Assembly: GCA_021806125.1 (NCBI GenBank)
Contig: JAJZYC010000017.1
Coordinates: 1 to 16,411, forward strand
From: a bacterium
Lineage (GTDB): Bacteria; SZUA-79; Acidulodesulfobacterales; Acidulodesulfobacteraceae
Direction of reading: 5' to 3'
DNA length: 16,411 nt
Below, piece after piece: positions 15,079-16,411 of this stretch. Within the stretch, counting starts at the first letter, position 1. Each line of letters opens with the position of its first letter. The notes under the pieces were generated by a model. The model saw only the letters and a list, made by a program, of their open reading frames with translations, made no database searches and was not told the origin of the DNA. Both the position numbers and the translations under genes were made by a program.

Positions 15079-15103
15079 ATTTTAAAATAAATCATTTTAA
15101 AAT
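15079..15103. repeat. Two palindromic ATTTTAAAAT boxes, 15-base period
   Basis: The 10-base palindrome ATTTTAAAAT occurs at 15079-15088 and again at 15094-15103. It lies directly upstream of the GGDEF-like start (15075) and abuts the -35 of the Hdr promoter, a place suited to a shared operator. The sequence is low complexity, so chance cannot be excluded. Confidence 0.35.
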
Positions 15104-15131
15104 TGAATTTTTTTTTTATATATTTTATACT
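15103..15131 (+). promoter_or_regulatory. Sigma70-type promoter for the HdrBC-like gene
   Basis: TTGAAT (15103-15108) and TATACT (15126-15131) are separated by 17 bases. The predicted transcription start is near 15138, giving a leader of about 40 bases before the ATG at 15180. The spacer is T-rich, including an unbroken T run, which often aids promoter activity. Confidence 0.45.
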
Positions 15132-15179
15132 GTTTATATATAGATACATAAATAAATTATACAATAATAAAATATAAAT

Positions 15180-16411
15180 ATGAATAAAGAATATGCTTTT
15201 TTTTGGGGCTGTACTATTCAGGCAAAGTTTCCTTTTATGGAAAAAGCTACAAGACTGGTATTAGACAGGTTAAACATAAAATACAGGGATATCGATTCTT
15301 TTACCTGCTGTCCCGAAAAATCTTTAGTAAAAAACATCGACGAAACTCTTTTCGATTTAACGGGAATAAGAAATATCGCCCTTGCCGAAAATGAAAATGT
15401 AGATATTATGTCGGTTTGCACCGGATGCTATTCAAATCTCAAGCAGATAAAGGCAAAAGTATCGTCTAACCTTCCGTATCAAAAAAAATTAAATCTAACC
15501 CTCGAGAACCTTAACTTGAACTTCTCCGGCAAATCTTCGGTATATCACTTTATAGAGCATCTTCACGACGAAGTAGGACTCGATAAAATAAGGGCTAACG
15601 TTAAATATCCCCTTAAAGGCTTAAATATCGCCATACATTACGGATGCCATTTGGTCAGGCCTTCCCATGCCATAAATTTCGATTCCCCGTTCGACCCGCG
15701 TAAATATGACAATATTTTAAGAGCGCTCGGGGCAAACGTAGTAAATTATAAGAACAAAATGATGTGTTGCGGACAGGCATTGGACAGGGTTGACGAGCAT
15801 GATAAATCGCTTGTTATGGCAAGGATAAAATTAGATTCTATTAATGAGAGCAAAGCCGATGCCATTTCTACGGTATGTCCCTCATGTTTTACCCAGTTCG
15901 ATACAAATCAATTTATGCTCTTAAAAGAAGGGCTTAACCGCCAGATTCCGGTTATAACCTTAGAAGAACTTATGTGCCTGGCTTTCGGTATAGAAGGCGC
16001 CGAGGATTTTATATCGCAGCATAAAATCAAAGCCGGAAAGTTTATCGAAAAGTTTAACGGGATAAAGGCGTTGACCGATTATTCGGCTGTTTTCGACAGG
16101 GATTCTTTAGTCAGATGCTATAATTGCCGCGCATGCAAAAACGACTGTCCTATGAGCCTTTCTTTTGAATCCTACGACCCGCCTTTAGTTATAAAAATGA
16201 TTCTGGACAACGACGTCGAAAGGGCGATGTCTTCTAAAATAGTGTGGGAATGCCTTGAATGTCATACGTGCGTTGAGTTGTGCCCTCAAAATTACAGCTG
16301 GGAAACCGTTCTTACGACGCTAAAAAATCTTGCGATTAAGAACGACGTCGGCCCCCGGAATGTCAAAAAAGCGGAGGAGCTTTTCTTTAAAACATTGAGG
16401 CTAGGCGACCC
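15180..16411 (+). CDS. HdrB-HdrC fusion: heterodisulfide reductase-like subunit; 3' end outside window
   Basis: This is a cytoplasmic iron-sulfur redox protein. The frame is open from ATG 15180 to the window end (410 codons). The N-terminal HdrB part has two complete CCG modules: C11, C43-C44, C80, C83 and C156, C196-C197, C233, C236. In HdrB these hold noncubane 4Fe-4S clusters at the disulfide-reducing site. The HdrC-like part (from about 305) has two cubane 4Fe-4S motifs: C313, C316, C319, C323 and C358, C361, C364, C368, each followed by Pro. The order B-then-C is the reverse of methanogen HdrD. The physiological substrate is unknown; anaerobes use such proteins with HdrA-type flavin subunits for electron bifurcation or thiol redox. 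HdrA should be sought downstream. It has its own promoter and no Shine-Dalgarno. Confidence 0.9.
   Translation, partial: MNKEYAFFWGCTIQAKFPFMEKATRLVLDRLNIKYRDIDSFTCCPEKSLVKNIDETLFDLTGIRNIALAENENVDIMSVCTGCYSNLKQIKAKVSSNLPYQKKLNLTLENLNLNFSGKSSVYHFIEHLHDEVGLDKIRANVKYPLKGLNIAIHYGCHLVRPSHAINFDSPFDPRKYDNILRALGANVVNYKNKMMCCGQALDRVDEHDKSLVMARIKLDSINESKADAISTVCPSCFTQFDTNQFMLLKEGLNRQIPVITLEELMCLAFGIEGAEDFISQHKIKAGKFIEKFNGIKALTDYSAVFDRDSLVRCYNCRACKNDCPMSLSFESYDPPLVIKMILDNDVERAMSSKIVWECLECHTCVELCPQNYSWETVLTTLKNLAIKNDVGPRNVKKAEELFFKTLRLGD

Noticed and set aside
15203..15421. Short frames on both strands at the start of the Hdr region
   Set aside because: Both lie within the HdrBC fusion, whose frame is open to the window end and carries every expected cysteine motif.

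Overview
The window is an AT-rich, gene-dense chromosomal segment with 15 intact protein genes, one gene cut at each end, and no rRNA, tRNA, CRISPR array or insertion sequence. An MlaE/MlaF/MlaD lipid transporter with a beta-barrel-like MlaD tail points to a diderm bacterium. A selenocysteine-containing SelD, a heterodisulfide-reductase-like BC fusion and a corrinoid methionine synthase without a reactivation domain suggest an anaerobe, most like a low-GC deltaproteobacterial or Desulfobacterota-type lineage. That placement is inferred from protein flavour and is not proven here.

Layout. Bases 2-664 hold the cobalamin module of a MetH-type methionine synthase whose 5' part lies outside. After a 200-base AT-rich gap comes a rightward series: murT-like Mur ligase, ArnE-like small membrane protein, recO, selA, an HNH endonuclease gene and mlaE (865-6408). 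A 148-base gap carries a good sigma70-type promoter inside a large inverted repeat. It is followed by mlaF, mlaD, selD and an ASKHA/RACo-like activator (6557-11229). rlmN converges on that gene with a 26-base overlap. Diverging from rlmN is a cbiC/cobH - lytic transglycosylase - pgsA operon (12369-14193). A PAS plus degenerate GGDEF gene (14158-15075, minus) converges on pgsA. The HdrB-HdrC fusion starts at 15180 and runs off the right end.

Functional threads. (1) Selenium: selA and selD are both present, and selD itself needs selenocysteine. Its true start is at 8915, an in-frame UGA lies at 8963-8965, and a hairpin follows; a caller that reads UGA as stop would lose the first 34 residues. 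(2) Cobalamin: a MetH without its reactivation domain, a RACo-like ATPase that could replace that domain, and an isolated precorrin-8X methylmutase. (3) Envelope: MurT without GatD, an ArnE-like flippase-type protein, Mla transport without MlaB, MlaC or MlaA, a lytic transglycosylase and PgsA. (4) Redox: the HdrBC fusion with its own promoter.

The feature most unlike a usual proteobacterium is that almost no gene here has a recognisable Shine-Dalgarno sequence. I found no defence island, mobile element or unmistakably new multigene system. The best candidates for new biology are the MCE protein with a C-terminal barrel, the MurT lacking GatD, and the MetH plus RACo-like pairing.
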